Source: Hydractinia symbiolongicarpus (lineage: Eukaryota > Cnidaria > Hydrozoa > Anthoathecata > Hydractiniidae). From it: DNA of 64,000 nucleotides. Under the pieces are notes generated by a model that ran no database searches, was not told where the DNA came from, and worked only from the letters and a program-made list of their open reading frames with translations. Both the position numbers and the translations under genes were made by a program. Shown here in pieces: positions 52,470 to 63,340 of the stretch; positions within the stretch are counted from its first letter, which is position 1, and each line of letters begins with the position of its first letter. The stretch is from contig NC_079876.1 in assembly GCF_029227915.1 (NCBI RefSeq), forward strand, positions 1,118,001-1,182,000, in the 5' to 3' direction.

Positions 52470-55400
52470 GTGAATAAAAGAAGTTTAATCGCCGGCAAAC
52501 GAAAACCCGCCATTTCCCGTAAACCCCGGACTCGGCCCGCATAGTCAAAAGTATACAAAAAAAGTACCCAGGGAGTAAACTCATTTCCCGAACGATTTTT
52601 TAAATTATTTTTTCAGTACTAAAGCGCATGAGAATTGTAGTTTTTAAAAATGTTTTCATTTTTGATGAGACGGTGAATAAAAAAAGTTTAATCGCCGGCA
52701 AACGAAAACCTGCGATTTCCCGTAAATCCTGGACTCGGCCCGTATAGTCAAAAGTATACAAAGAAAGTACCCAGGGAGTAAACTCATTTCCCAAACGATT
52801 TTTTAAATTATTATTTCACCACTAAAACGCATGAGACTTGTAGTTTTCAAGAATGCTTTCATTTTTGATGAGACGCTGAATAAAAGAAGTTTAATCGCCG
52901 GCAAACGAAAACCTGCGATTTCCCGTAAATCCCGGACTCGGCCCGCATAGTCAAAAGTATACAAAAAAGTACCCAGGGAGTAAACTCATTTCCCGAACGA
53001 TTTTTTAAATTATTTTTTCAGTACTAAAGCGCATGAGACTTGTAGTTTTTAAAAATGTTTTCATTTTTGATGAGACGGTGAATAAAAGAAGTTTAATCGC
53101 CGGCAAACGAAAACCTGCGATTTCCCGTAAATCCTGGACTCGGCCCGTATAGTCAAAAGTATACAAAGAAAGTACCCAGGGAGTAAACTCATTTCCCAAA
53201 CGATTTTTTAAATTATTATTTCACCACTAAAACGCATGAGACTTGTAGTTTTCAAAAATGTTGTCATTTTTGATGAGACGCTGAATGAAAGAAGTTTAAT
53301 CGCCGGCAAACGAAAACCTGCGATTTCCCGTAAATCCCGGACTCGGCCCGTATAGTCAAAAGTATACAAAGAAAGTATCCAGGGTGTAAACTCATTTCCC
53401 GAACGATTTTTTAAATTATTATTTCACCACTAAAGCCCATGAGACTTGTAGTTTTTAAAAATGTTTTCATTTTTGATGAGACGCTGAATAAAAGAAGTTT
53501 AATCGCCGGCAAACGAAAACCCGCGACTTCCCGTAAATCCCGGACTCGGCCCGTATAGTCAAAAGTATACAAAGAATGTACCCAGGGAGTAAACTCATTT
53601 CCCGAACGATTTTTTAAATTATATCTTCACCACTAAAACGCATGAGACTTGTAGTTTTCAAAAATGTTTTCATTTTTGATGAGACGCTGAATGAAAGAAG
53701 TTTAATCGCCGGCAGACGAAAACCTGCGATTTCCCGTAAATCCCGGACTCGGCCCGTATAGTCAAAAGTATAATAAGAAAGTACCCAGGGAGTAAACTCA
53801 TTTCCCGAACGATTTTTTAAATTATTTTTTCAGTACTAAAGCGCATGAGACTTGTAGTTTTTAAAAATGTTTTCATTTTTGATGAGACGGTGAATAAAAG
53901 AAGTTTAATCGCCGGCAAACGAAAACCCGCCATTTCCCGTAAACCCCGGACTCGGCCCGCATAGTCAAAAGTATACAAAAAAAGTTCCCAGGGAGTAAAC
54001 TCATTTCCCGAACGATTTTTTAAATTATTTTTTCAGTACTAAAGCGCATGAGAATTGTAGTTTTTAAAAATGTTTTCATTTTTGATGAGACGGTGAATAA
54101 AAAAAGTTTAATCACCGGCAAACGAAAACCTGCGATTTCCCGTAAATCCTGGACTCGGGACTCGGCCCGTATAGTCAAAAGTATACAAAGAAAGTACCCA
54201 GGGAGTAAACTCATTTCCCAAACGATTTTTTAAATTATTATTTCACCACTAAAACGCATGAGACTTGTAGTTTTCAAGAATGCTTTCATTTTTGATGAGA
54301 CGCTGAATAAAAGAAGTTTAATCGCCGGCAAACGAAAACCCGCCATTTCCCGTAAACCCCGGACTCGGCCCGCATAGTCAAAAGTATACAAAAAAAGTAC
54401 CCAGGGAGTAAACTCATTTCCCGAACGATTTTTTAAATTATTTTTTCAGTACTAAAGCGCATGAGAATTGTAGTTTTTAAAAATGTTTTCATTTTTGATG
54501 AGACGGTGAATAAAAAAAGTTTAATCGCCGGCAAACGAAAACCTGCGATTTCCCATAAATCCTGGACTCGGCCCGTATAGTCAAAAGTATACAAAGAAAG
54601 TACCCAGGGAGTAAACTCATTTCCCAAACGATTTTTTAAATTATTATTTCACCACTAAAACGCATGAGACTTGTAGTTTTCAAGAATGCTTTCATTTTTG
54701 ATGAGACGCTGAATAAAAGAAGTTTAATCGCCGGCAAACGAAAACCTGCGATTTCCCGTAAATCCCGGACTCGGCCCGCATAGTCAAAAGTATACAAAAA
54801 AGTACCCAGGGAGTAAACTCATTTCCCGAACGATTTTTTAAATTATTTTTTCAGTACTAAAGCGCATGAGACTTGTAGTTTTTAAAAATGTTTTCATTTT
54901 TGATGAGACGGTGAATAAAAGAAGTTTAATCGCCGGCAAACGAAAACCTGCGATTTCCCGTAAATCCTGGACTCGGCCCGTATAGTCAAAAGTATACAAA
55001 GAAAGTACCCAGGGAGTAAACTCATTTCCCAAACGATTTTTTAAATTATTATTTCACCACTAAAACGCATGAGACTTGTAGTTTTCAAAAATGTTGTCAT
55101 TTTTGATGAGACGCTGAATGAAAGAAGTTTAATCGCCGGCAAACGAAAACCTGCGATTTCCCGTAAATCCCGGACTCGGCCCGTATAGTCAAAAGTATAC
55201 AAAGAAAGTATCCAGGGTGTAAACTCATTTCCCGAACGATTTTTTAAATTATTATTTCACCACTAAAGCCCATGAGACTTGTAGTTTTTAAAAATGTTTT
55301 CATTTTTGATGAGACGCTGAATAAAAGAAGTTTAATCGCCGGCAAACGAAAACCCGCGACTTCCCGTAAATCCCGGACTCGGCCCGTATAGTCAAAAGTA

Positions 55401-56135
55401 TACAAAGAATGTACCCAGGGAGTAAACTCATTTCCCGAACGATTTTTTAAATTATATCTTCACCACTAAAACGCATGAGACTTGTAGTTTTCAAAAATGT
55501 TTTCATTTTTGATGAGACGCTGAATGAAAGAAGTTTAATCGCCGGCAGACGAAAACCTGCGATTTCCCGTAAATCCCGGACTCGGCCCGTATAGTCAAAA
55601 GTATAATAAGAAAGTACCCAGGGAGTAAACTCATTTCCCGAACGATTTTTTAAATTATTTTTTCAGTACTAAAGCGCATGAGATTTGTAGTTTTTAAAAA
55701 TGTTTTCATTTTTGATGAGACGGTGAATAAAAGAAGTTTAATCGCCGGCAAACGAAAACCCGCCATTTCCCGTAAACCCCGGACTCGGCCCGCATAGTCA
55801 AAAGTATACAAAAAAAGTTCCCAGGGAGTAAACTCATTTCCCGAACGATTTTTTAAATTATTTTTTCAGTACTAAAGCGCATGAGAATTGTAGTTTTTAA
55901 AAATGTTTTCATTTTTGATGAGACGGTGAATAAAAAAAGTTTAATCACCGGCAAACGAAAACCTGCGATTTCCCGTAAATCCTGGACTCGGGACTCGGCC
56001 CGTATAGTCAAAAGTATACAAAGAAAGTACCCAGGGAGTAAACTCATTTCCCAAACGATTTTTTAAATTATTATTTCACCACTAAAACGCATGGGACTTG
56101 TAGTTTTCAAGAATGCTTTCATTTTTGATGAGACG
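52470..56135. repeat. 9-mer HOR doublet, period 1833 bp
   Basis: Copy 1 is about 52470-54302 and copy 2 about 54303-56135, with similarity to about 56172. ATTATATCTTCACC (about 53618 and 55451), AAAGTTCCCAGGG, TTTAATCACCGGC and a private 7-bp duplication (54151-54164 and 55984-55997) repeat at 1833 bp. Differences: CCCGTAAATCC/CCCATAAATCC near 52721/54554, GAGACTTG/GAGATTTG near 53848/55681 and CATGAGAC/CATGGGAC near 54259/56092. Average unit length is raised by the 7-bp insertion. Confidence 0.87.
54151..54164. repeat. 7-bp microduplication GGACTCG x2
   Basis: GGACTCG occurs twice in tandem before GCCCG; all other units have it once. The same lesion sits at 55984-55997, exactly 1833 bp on. 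It is a private marker of the 9-mer and shows that it arose before the 9-mer was duplicated. Confidence 0.9.
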
Positions 56136-58314
56136 CTGAATAAAAGAAGTTTAATCGCCGGCAAACGAAAACCTGCGATTTCCCGTAAATCCCGGACTCG
56201 GCCCGTATAGTCAAAAGTATACAAAGAAAGTACCCAGGGAGTAAACTCATTTCCAGAACGATTTTTTAAATTATATTTTCACCACTAAAACGCATGAGAC
56301 TTGTAGTTTTCAAAAATGTTTTCATTTTTGATGAGACGCTGAATGAAAGAAGTTTAATCGCCGGCAGACGAAAACCTGCGATTTCCCGTAAATCCCGGAC
56401 TCGGCCCGTATAGTCAAAAGTATAATAAGAAAGTACCCAGGGAGTAAACTCATTTTCCGAACGATTTTTTAAATTATTATTTCAGCACTAAAGCCCATGA
56501 GACTTGTAGTTTTTAAAAATGTTTTTATTTTTGATGAGACGCTGAATAAAAGACGTTTAATCGCCGGCAAACGAAAACCCGCCATTTCCCGTAAACCCCA
56601 GACTCGGCCCGCATAGTCAAAAGTATACAAAAAAATTACCCAGGGAGTAAACTCATTTCCCGAACGATTTTTTAAATTATTTATTCAGTACTAAAGCGCA
56701 TGAGACTGGTAGTTTTTAAAAATGTTTTCATTTTTGATGAGACGGTGAATAAAAGAAGTTTAATCGCCGGCAAACGAAAACCTGCGATTTCCCGTAAATC
56801 CTGGACTCGGCCCGTATAGTCAAAAGTATACAAAGAAAGTACCCAGGGAGTAAACTCATTTCCCAAACGATTTTTTAAATTATTATTTCACCACTAAAAC
56901 GCATGAGACTTGTATTTTTTAAAAATGTTGTCATTTTTGATGAGACGCTGAATGAAAGAAGTTTAATCGCCGGCAAACGAAAACCTGCTATTTCCCGTAA
57001 ATCCCGGACTCGGCCCGTATAGTCAAAAGTATACAAAGAAAGTATCCAGGGTGTAAACTCATTGCCCGAACGATTTTTTAAATTATTATTTCACCACTAA
57101 AGCCCATGAGACTTGTAGTTTTTAAAAATGTTTTCATTTTTGATGAGACGCTGAATAAAAGAAGTTTAATCGCCGGCAAACGAAAACCCGCGACTTCGCG
57201 TAAATCCCGGGCTTGGCCCGCATAGTCAAATGTATACAAAGAAAGTACCCAGGGAGTAAACTCATTTCCCGAACGATTTTTTAAATTTTTTTTGCACCAC
57301 TAAAACGCATGAGACTTGTAGTTTTCAAAAATGTTTTCATTTTTGATGAGACGCTTAATGAAAGAGGTTTAATCGCCGGCAAACCAAAACCCGCGATTTC
57401 CCGTAAACCCCGGGCTTGGCCCGTATAGTCGAATGTATACAAAGAAAGTACCCTTTGAGTAAAATCATTTCCAGAAGGATTTTTTAAATTATTTTTCACC
57501 ACTAAAACGCATGAGACTTGTAGTTTTCAAAAATGTTGTCATTTTTGATGAGACGCTGAATGAAAGAAGTTTAATCGCCGGCAAACGAAAACCTGCGATT
57601 TCCCGTAAATCCCGGACTCGGCCCGTATAGTCAAAAGTATACAAAGAAAGTATCCAGGGTGTAAACTCATTTCCCGAACGATTTTTTAAATTATTATTTC
57701 ACCACTAAAGTCCATGAGACTTGTAGTTTTTAAAAATGTTTTCATTTTTGATGAGACGCTGAATAAAAGAAGTTTAATCGCCGGCAAACGAAAACCCGCG
57801 ACTTCCCGTAAATCCCGGACTCGGCCTGTATAGTCAAAAGTATACAAAGAATGTACCCAGGGAGTAAACTCATTTCCCGAACGATTTTTTAAATTATATT
57901 TTCACCACTAAAACGCATGAGACTTGTAGTTTTCAAAAATGTTTTCATTTTTGATGAGACGCTGAATGAAAGAAGTTTAATCGCCGGCAGACGAAAACCT
58001 GCGATTTCCCGTAAATCCCGGACTCGGCCCGTATAGTCAAAAGTATAATAAGAAAGTACCCAGGGAGTAAACTCATTTCCCGAACGATTTTTTAAATTAT
58101 TATTTCAGCACTAAAGCCCATGAGACTTGTAGTTTTTAAAAATGTTTTTATTTTTGATGAGACGCTGAATAAAAGACGTTTAATCGCCGGCAAACGAAAA
58201 CCCGCCATTTCCCGTAAACCCCGGACTCGGCCCGCATAGTAAAAAGTATACAAAAAAGTACCCAGGGAGTAAACTCATTTCCCGAACGATTTTTTAAATT
58301 ATTTTTTCAGTACT
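56136..58314. repeat. Mosaic segment joining older blocks
   Basis: About 56207-57077 matches 43211-44081 and about 57281-58314 matches 49356-50389. A unit with CAACCTGCTATTTCC-like change (CCTGCTATTTCC near 56985) and CTCATTGCCCGAACG near 57058 separates them. A variant ACCCTTTGAGTAAAATC near 57452 replaces the usual ACCCTGTGAG. No non-satellite sequence is present. Confidence 0.7.
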
Positions 58315-61300
58315 AAAGCGCATGAGACTTGTAGTTTTTAAAAATGTTTTCATTTTTGATGAGACGGTGAATAAAAGAAGTTTAATCGCCGGCAAACGAA
58401 AACCTGCGATTTCCCGTAAATCCTGGACTCGGCCCGTATAGTCAAAAGTATACAAAGAAAGTACCCAGGGAGTAAACTCATTTCCCAAACGATTTTTTAA
58501 ATTATTATTTCACCACTAAAACGCATGAGACTTGTAGTTTTCAAAAATGTTGTCATTTTTGATGAGACGCTGAATGAAAGAAGTTTAATCGCCGGCAAAC
58601 GAAAACCTGCGATTTCCCGTAAATCCCGGACTCGGCCGGTATAGTCAAAAGTATACAAAGAATGTACCCAGGGAGTAAACTCATTTCCCGAACGATTTTT
58701 AAAATTATATTTTTACCACTAAAACGCATGAGACTTGTAGTTTTCAAAAATGTTTTCATTTTTGATGAGACGCTGAATAAAAGAAGTTTAATCGCCGGCA
58801 AACGAAAACCTGCGATTTCCCGTAAATCCCGGACTCGGCCCGTATAGTCAAAAGTATACAAAGAAAGTACCCAGGGAGTAAACTCCTTTCCAGAACGATT
58901 TTTTAAATTATTTTTTCACCACTAAAACGCATAAGACTTGTAGTTTTTAAAAATGTTTTCATTTTTGATGAGACGCTGAATAAAAGAAGTTTAATCGCCG
59001 GCAAACGAAAACCTGCGATTTCCCGTAAATCCCGGACTCGGCCCGTATAGTTAAAAGTATACAAAGAAAGTACCCAGGGTGTAAACTCATTTCCCGAACG
59101 ATTTTTTGAATTATTTTTTCACCACTAAAACGCATGAGACTTGTAGTTTTCAAAAATGTTTTCATTTTTGATGAGACGCTGAATGAAAGAAGTTTAATCG
59201 CCGGCAAACGAAAACCTGCGATTTCCCGTAAATCCCGGACTCGGCCCGTATAGTCAAAAGTATACAAAGAAAGTACCCAGGGTGTAAACTCATTTCCCGA
59301 ACGATTTTTTAAATCATTTTTTCACCACTAAAACGCATGAGACTTGTAGTTTTCAAAAATGTTTTCATTTTTGATGAGACGCTGAATAAAAGAAGTTTAA
59401 TCGCCGGCAAACGAAAACCTGCGATTTCCCGTAAATCCCGGACTCGGCCCGTATAGTCAAAAGTATACAAAGAAAGTACTCAGGGAGTAAACTCATTTCC
59501 CGAACGATTTTTTAAATTTTTTTTTCACCACTAAAACGCATGAGACTTGTAGTTTTCAAAAATGTTCTCATTTTTGATGAGACGCTTAATGAAAGAGGTT
59601 TAATCGCCGGCAAATCAAAACCCGCGATTTCCCGTAAACCCCGGGCTTGGCCCGTATAGTCGAATGTATACAAAGAAAGTACCCTGTGAGTAAACTCATT
59701 TCCCGAACGATTTTTTGAATTATTTTTTCACCACTAAAACGCATGAGACTTGTAGTTTTCAAAAATGTTTTCATTTTTGATGAGACGCTGAATGAAAGAA
59801 GTTTAATCGCCGGCAAACGAAAACCTGCGATTTCCCGTAAATCCCGGACTCGGCCCGTATAGTCAAAAGTATACAAAGAAAGTACCCAGGGTGTAAACTC
59901 ATTTCCCGAACGATTTTTTAAATCATTTTTTCACCACTAAAACGCATGAGACTTGTAGTTTTCAAAAATGTTTTCATTTTTGATGAGACGCTGAATAAAA
60001 GAAGTTTAATCGCCGGCAAACGAAAACCTGCGATTTCCCGTAAATCCCGGACTCGGCCCGTATAGTCAAAAGTATACAAAGAAAGTACTCAGGGAGTAAA
60101 CTCATTTCCCGAACGATTTTTTAAATTTTTTTTTCACCACTAAAACGCATGAGACTTGTAGTTTTCAAAAATGTTCTCATTTTTGATGAGACGCTTAATG
60201 AAAGAGGTTTAATCGCCGGCAAATCAAAACCCGCGATTTCCCGTAAACCCCGGGCTTGGCCCGTATAGTCGAATGTATACAAAGAAAGTACCCTGTGAGT
60301 AAACTCATTTCCCGAACGATTTTTTGAATTATTTTTTCACCACTAAAACGCATGAGACTTGTAGTTTTCAAAAATGTTTTCATTTTTGATGAGACGCTGA
60401 ATGAAAGAAGTTTAATCGCCGGCAAACGAAAACCTGCGATTTCCCGTAAATCCCGGACTCGGCCCGTATAGTCAAAAGTATACAAAGAAAGTATCCAGGG
60501 TGTAAACTCAGTTCCCGAACGATTTTTTAAATTATTATTTCACCACTAAAGCCCATGAGACTTGTAGTTTTTAAAAATGTTTTCATTTTTGATGAGACGC
60601 TGAATAAAAGAAGTTTAATCGCCGGCAAACGAAAACCCGCGACTTTCCGTAAATCCCGGACTCGGCCCGCATAGTCAAAAGTATACAAAGAAAGTACCCA
60701 GGGAGTAAACTCATTTCCCGAACGATTTTTTAAATTATTATTTCAGCACTAAAGCCCATGAGACTTGTAGTTTTTAAAAATGTTTTTATTTTTGATGAGA
60801 CGCTGAATAAAAGACGTTTAATCGCCGGCAAACGAAAACCCGCCATTTCCCGTAAACCCCGGACTCGGCCCGCATAGTCAAAAGTATACAAAGAAAGTAC
60901 CCAGGGAGTAAACTCATTTCCCGAACGATTTTTTAAATTTTTTTTTCACCACTAAAACGCATGAGACTTGTAGTTTTCAAAAATGTTTTCATTTTTGATG
61001 AGACGCTTAATGAAAGAAGTTTAATCGCCGGCAAACAAAAACCTGCGATTTCCCGTAAATCCTGGACTCGGCCCGTATAGTCAAAAGTATACAAAGAAAG
61101 TACCCTGTGAGTAAACTCATTTCCCAAACGATTTTTTAAATTATTATTTCACCACTAAAACGCATGAGACTTGTAGTTTTCAAAAATGTTCTCATTTTTG
61201 ATGAGACGCTTAATGAAAGAGGTTTAATCGCCGGCAAATCAAAACCCGCGATTTCCCGTAAACCCCGGGCTTGGCCCGTATAGTCGAATGTATACAAAGA

Positions 61301-61765
61301 AAGTACCCTGTGAGTAAACTCATTTCCCGAACGATTTTTTGAATTATTTTTTCACCACTAAAACGCATGAGACTTGTAGTTTTCAAAAATGTTTTCATTT
61401 TTGATGAGACGCTGAATGAAAGAAGTTTAATCGCCGGCAAACGAAAACCTGCGATTTCCCGTAAATCCCGGACTCGGCCCGTATAGTCAAAAGTATACAA
61501 AGAAAGTATCCAGGGTGTAAACTCAGTTCCCGAACGATTTTTTAAATTATTATTTCACCACTAAAGCCCATGAGACTTGTAGTTTTTAAAAATGTTTTCA
61601 TTTTTGATGAGACGCTGAATAAAAGAAGTTTAATCGCCGGCAAACGAAAACCCGCGACTTTCCGTAAATCCCGGACTCGGCCCGTATAGTCAAAAGTATA
61701 CAAAGAATGTACCCAGGGAGTAAACTCATTTCCCGAACGATTTTTTAAATTATATTTTCACCACT
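58315..61765. repeat. 17-mer HOR, copy 1 (3451 bp)
   Basis: Followed by its duplicate from 61766. GACTCGGCCGGTATAG (58629 and 62080), ATATTTTTACCAC (about 58705 and 62156), GTTAAAAGTATAC (59050 and 62501) and AAATCATTTTTTC repeat at 3451 bp. It contains the nested 3-mer (59083-60300) and a 1015-bp step (GTTCTCATTTTTG near 60174 and 61189; CTCAGTTCCCG near 60507 and 61522). Confidence 0.85.
59083..60300. repeat. 3-mer tandem duplication, period 609 bp
   Basis: Copies are at about 59083-59691 and 59692-60300, plus a partial third to about 60490. GATTTTTTGAATTATT, AAATCATTTTTTC, GTACTCAGGGAG, GTTCTCATTTTTG and GCAAATCAAAACCC repeat at 609 bp with no difference seen. The third copy ends at GTATCCAGG (about 60491) in place of GTACCCAGG. 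Confidence 0.84.
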
Positions 61766-62447
61766 AAAGCGCATGAGACTTGTAGTTTTTAAAAATGTTT
61801 TCATTTTTGATGAGACGGTGAATAAAAGAAGTTTAATCGCCGGCAAACGAAAACCTGCGATTTCCCGTAAATCCTGGACTCGGCCCGTATAGTCAAAAGT
61901 ATACAAAGAAAGTACCCAGGGAGTAAACTCATTTCCCAAACGATTTTTTAAATTATTATTTCACCACTAAAACGCATGAGACTTGTAGTTTTCAAAAATG
62001 TTGTCATTTTTGATGAGACGCTGAATGAAAGAAGTTTAATCGCCGGCAAACGAAAACCTGCGATTTCCCGTAAATCCCGGACTCGGCCGGTATAGTCAAA
62101 AGTATACAAAGAATGTACCCAGGGAGTAAACTCATTTCCCGAACGATTTTTAAAATTATATTTTTACCACTAAAACGCATGAGACTTGTAGTTTTCAAAA
62201 ATGTTTTCATTTTTGATGAGACGCTGAATAAAAGAAGTTTAATCGCCGGCAAACGAAAACCTGCGATTTCCCGTAAATCCCGGACTCGGCCCGTATAGTC
62301 AAAAGTATACAAAGAAAGTACCCAGGGAGTAAACTCATTTCCAGAACGATTTTTTAAATTATTTTTTCACCACTAAAACGCATAAGACTTGTAGTTTTTA
62401 AAAATGTTTTCATTTTTGATGAGACGCTGAATAAAAGAAGTTTAATC

Positions 62448-62650
62448 GCCGGCAAACGAAAACCTGCGATTTCCCGTAAATCCCGGACTCGGCCCGTATA
62501 GTTAAAAGTATACAAAGAAAGTACCCAGGGTGTAAACTCATTTCCCGAACGATTTTTTGAATTATTTTTTCACCACTAAAACGCATGAGACTTGTAGTTT
62601 TCAAAAATGTTTTCATTTTTGATGAGACGCTGAATGAAAGAAGTTTAATC
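62448..62650. repeat. Reference class A monomer (203 bp)
   Basis: This is one full unit from GCCGGC to the base before the next GCCGGC. Order of landmarks by monomer position: GCCGGC at 1-6; a GC-rich segment to about 55 containing AATCCCGGACTCGGCCCG; GTATAC at 61-66; TCATTTCCCGAACG at about 91-104; a T/A tract at about 105-123; CACCACTAAAACGCATGAGA at about 125-143; a 9-bp inverted repeat at 154-175; GATGAGACGC ending near 183. Hand count gives C 40, G 37, so 38% G+C, with 12 CpG including the junction to the next unit. Class A is marked by ACTCGG before CCCG and by AAAAGTATAC; this copy has GTTAAAAG where most class A units have GTCAAAAG. Confidence 0.9.
62601..62622. repeat. 9-bp inverted repeat inside the monomer (representative copy)
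   Basis: Left arm TCAAAAATG (62601-62609), 4-base loop TTTT, right arm CATTTTTGA (62614-62622). The arms are perfect reverse complements. The same dyad recurs in most units that carry TTTTCAAAAATG. In units with TTTAAAAATG or TTCTAAAAATG the left arm has one or two mismatches, and in those with ATTTAAAAATATT it has two. The right arm stays almost constant. Such dyads can extrude as short hairpins; whether this one does so in the cell is unknown. Confidence 0.85.
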
Positions 62651-63056
62651 GCCGGCAAACGAAAACCTGCGATTTCCCGTAAATCCCGGACTCGGCCCGT
62701 ATAGTCAAAAGTATACAAAGAAAGTACCCAGGGTGTAAACTCATTTCCCGAACGATTTTTTAAATCATTTTTTCACCACTAAAACGCATGAGACTTGTAG
62801 TTTTCAAAAATGTTTTCATTTTTGATGAGACGCTGAATAAAAGAAGTTTAATCGCCGGCAAACGAAAACCTGCGATTTCCCGTAAATCCCGGACTCGGCC
62901 CGTATAGTCAAAAGTATACAAAGAAAGTACTCAGGGAGTAAACTCATTTCCCGAACGATTTTTTAAATTTTTTTTTCACCACTAAAACGCATGAGACTTG
63001 TAGTTTTCAAAAATGTTCTCATTTTTGATGAGACGCTTAATGAAAGAGGTTTAATC

Positions 63057-63259
63057 GCCGGCAAATCAAAACCCGCGATTTCCCGTAAACCACGGGCTTG
63101 GCCCGTATAGTCGAATGTATACAAAGAAAGTACCCTGTGAGTAAACTCATTTCCCGAACGATTTTTTGAATTATTTTTTCACCACTAAAACGCATGAGAC
63201 TTGTAGTTTTCAAAAATGTTTTCATTTTTGATGAGACGCTGAATGAAAGAAGTTTAATC
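63057..63259. repeat. Reference class B monomer (203 bp)
   Basis: This is a full unit with the same landmarks as class A but with the linked class B tags GGGCTTGGCCCG, GTCGAATGTATAC and ACCCTGTGAGTAAAC, plus GCTTAATGAAAGAGG just before its first base. Class B units occur singly among class A units, for example at about 650, 1464, 6737, 8358, 22337, 28014, 32066, 44231 and 57430, and not in strict alternation. Mixed forms also exist: GGGCTTGG with GTCAAAAG around 230, 1045 and 3685. This suggests exchange within monomers. Confidence 0.85.
63093..63105. repeat. GC-rich dyad of class B units (representative copy)
   Basis: CGGGC (63093-63097), TTG, GCCCG (63101-63105): perfect 5-bp arms around a 3-base centre. 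In this copy a preceding A and following T extend the arms to 6 bp; in most class B units the preceding base is C and the arms stay at 5 bp. Class A units read CGGACTCGGCCCG here, which breaks the symmetry. The dyad therefore separates the two monomer classes. Confidence 0.75.
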
Positions 63260-63340
63260 GCCGGCAAACGAAAACCTGCGATTTCCCGTAAATCCCGGAC
63301 TCGGCCCGTATAGTCAAAAGTATACAAAGAAAGTACCCAG

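Noticed and set aside
62555-62572. Rho-independent terminator or promoter from T-runs in the AT tract
   Set aside because: The T-runs are not preceded by a GC-rich stem, and they occur in every monomer. No gene is present for them to serve.
62614-62640. Box C/D snoRNA-like or other small RNA gene from the recurrent GATGAGAC motif
   Set aside because: TGATGA resembles a C box, but no paired CTGA D box with terminal stem at suitable spacing is consistently present. The motif is simply part of every monomer, so no RNA gene is supported.
62448-62650. Identification with a named satellite family or species
   Set aside because: I do not recognise the monomer. Naming a species or family would need a database search of the consensus against known satellites, which I cannot run.
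63102-63115. Functional CENP-B box
   Set aside because: The spacing between TTCG and CGGG is six bases, not seven, so it does not meet the motif. Kept only as a low-interest observation.
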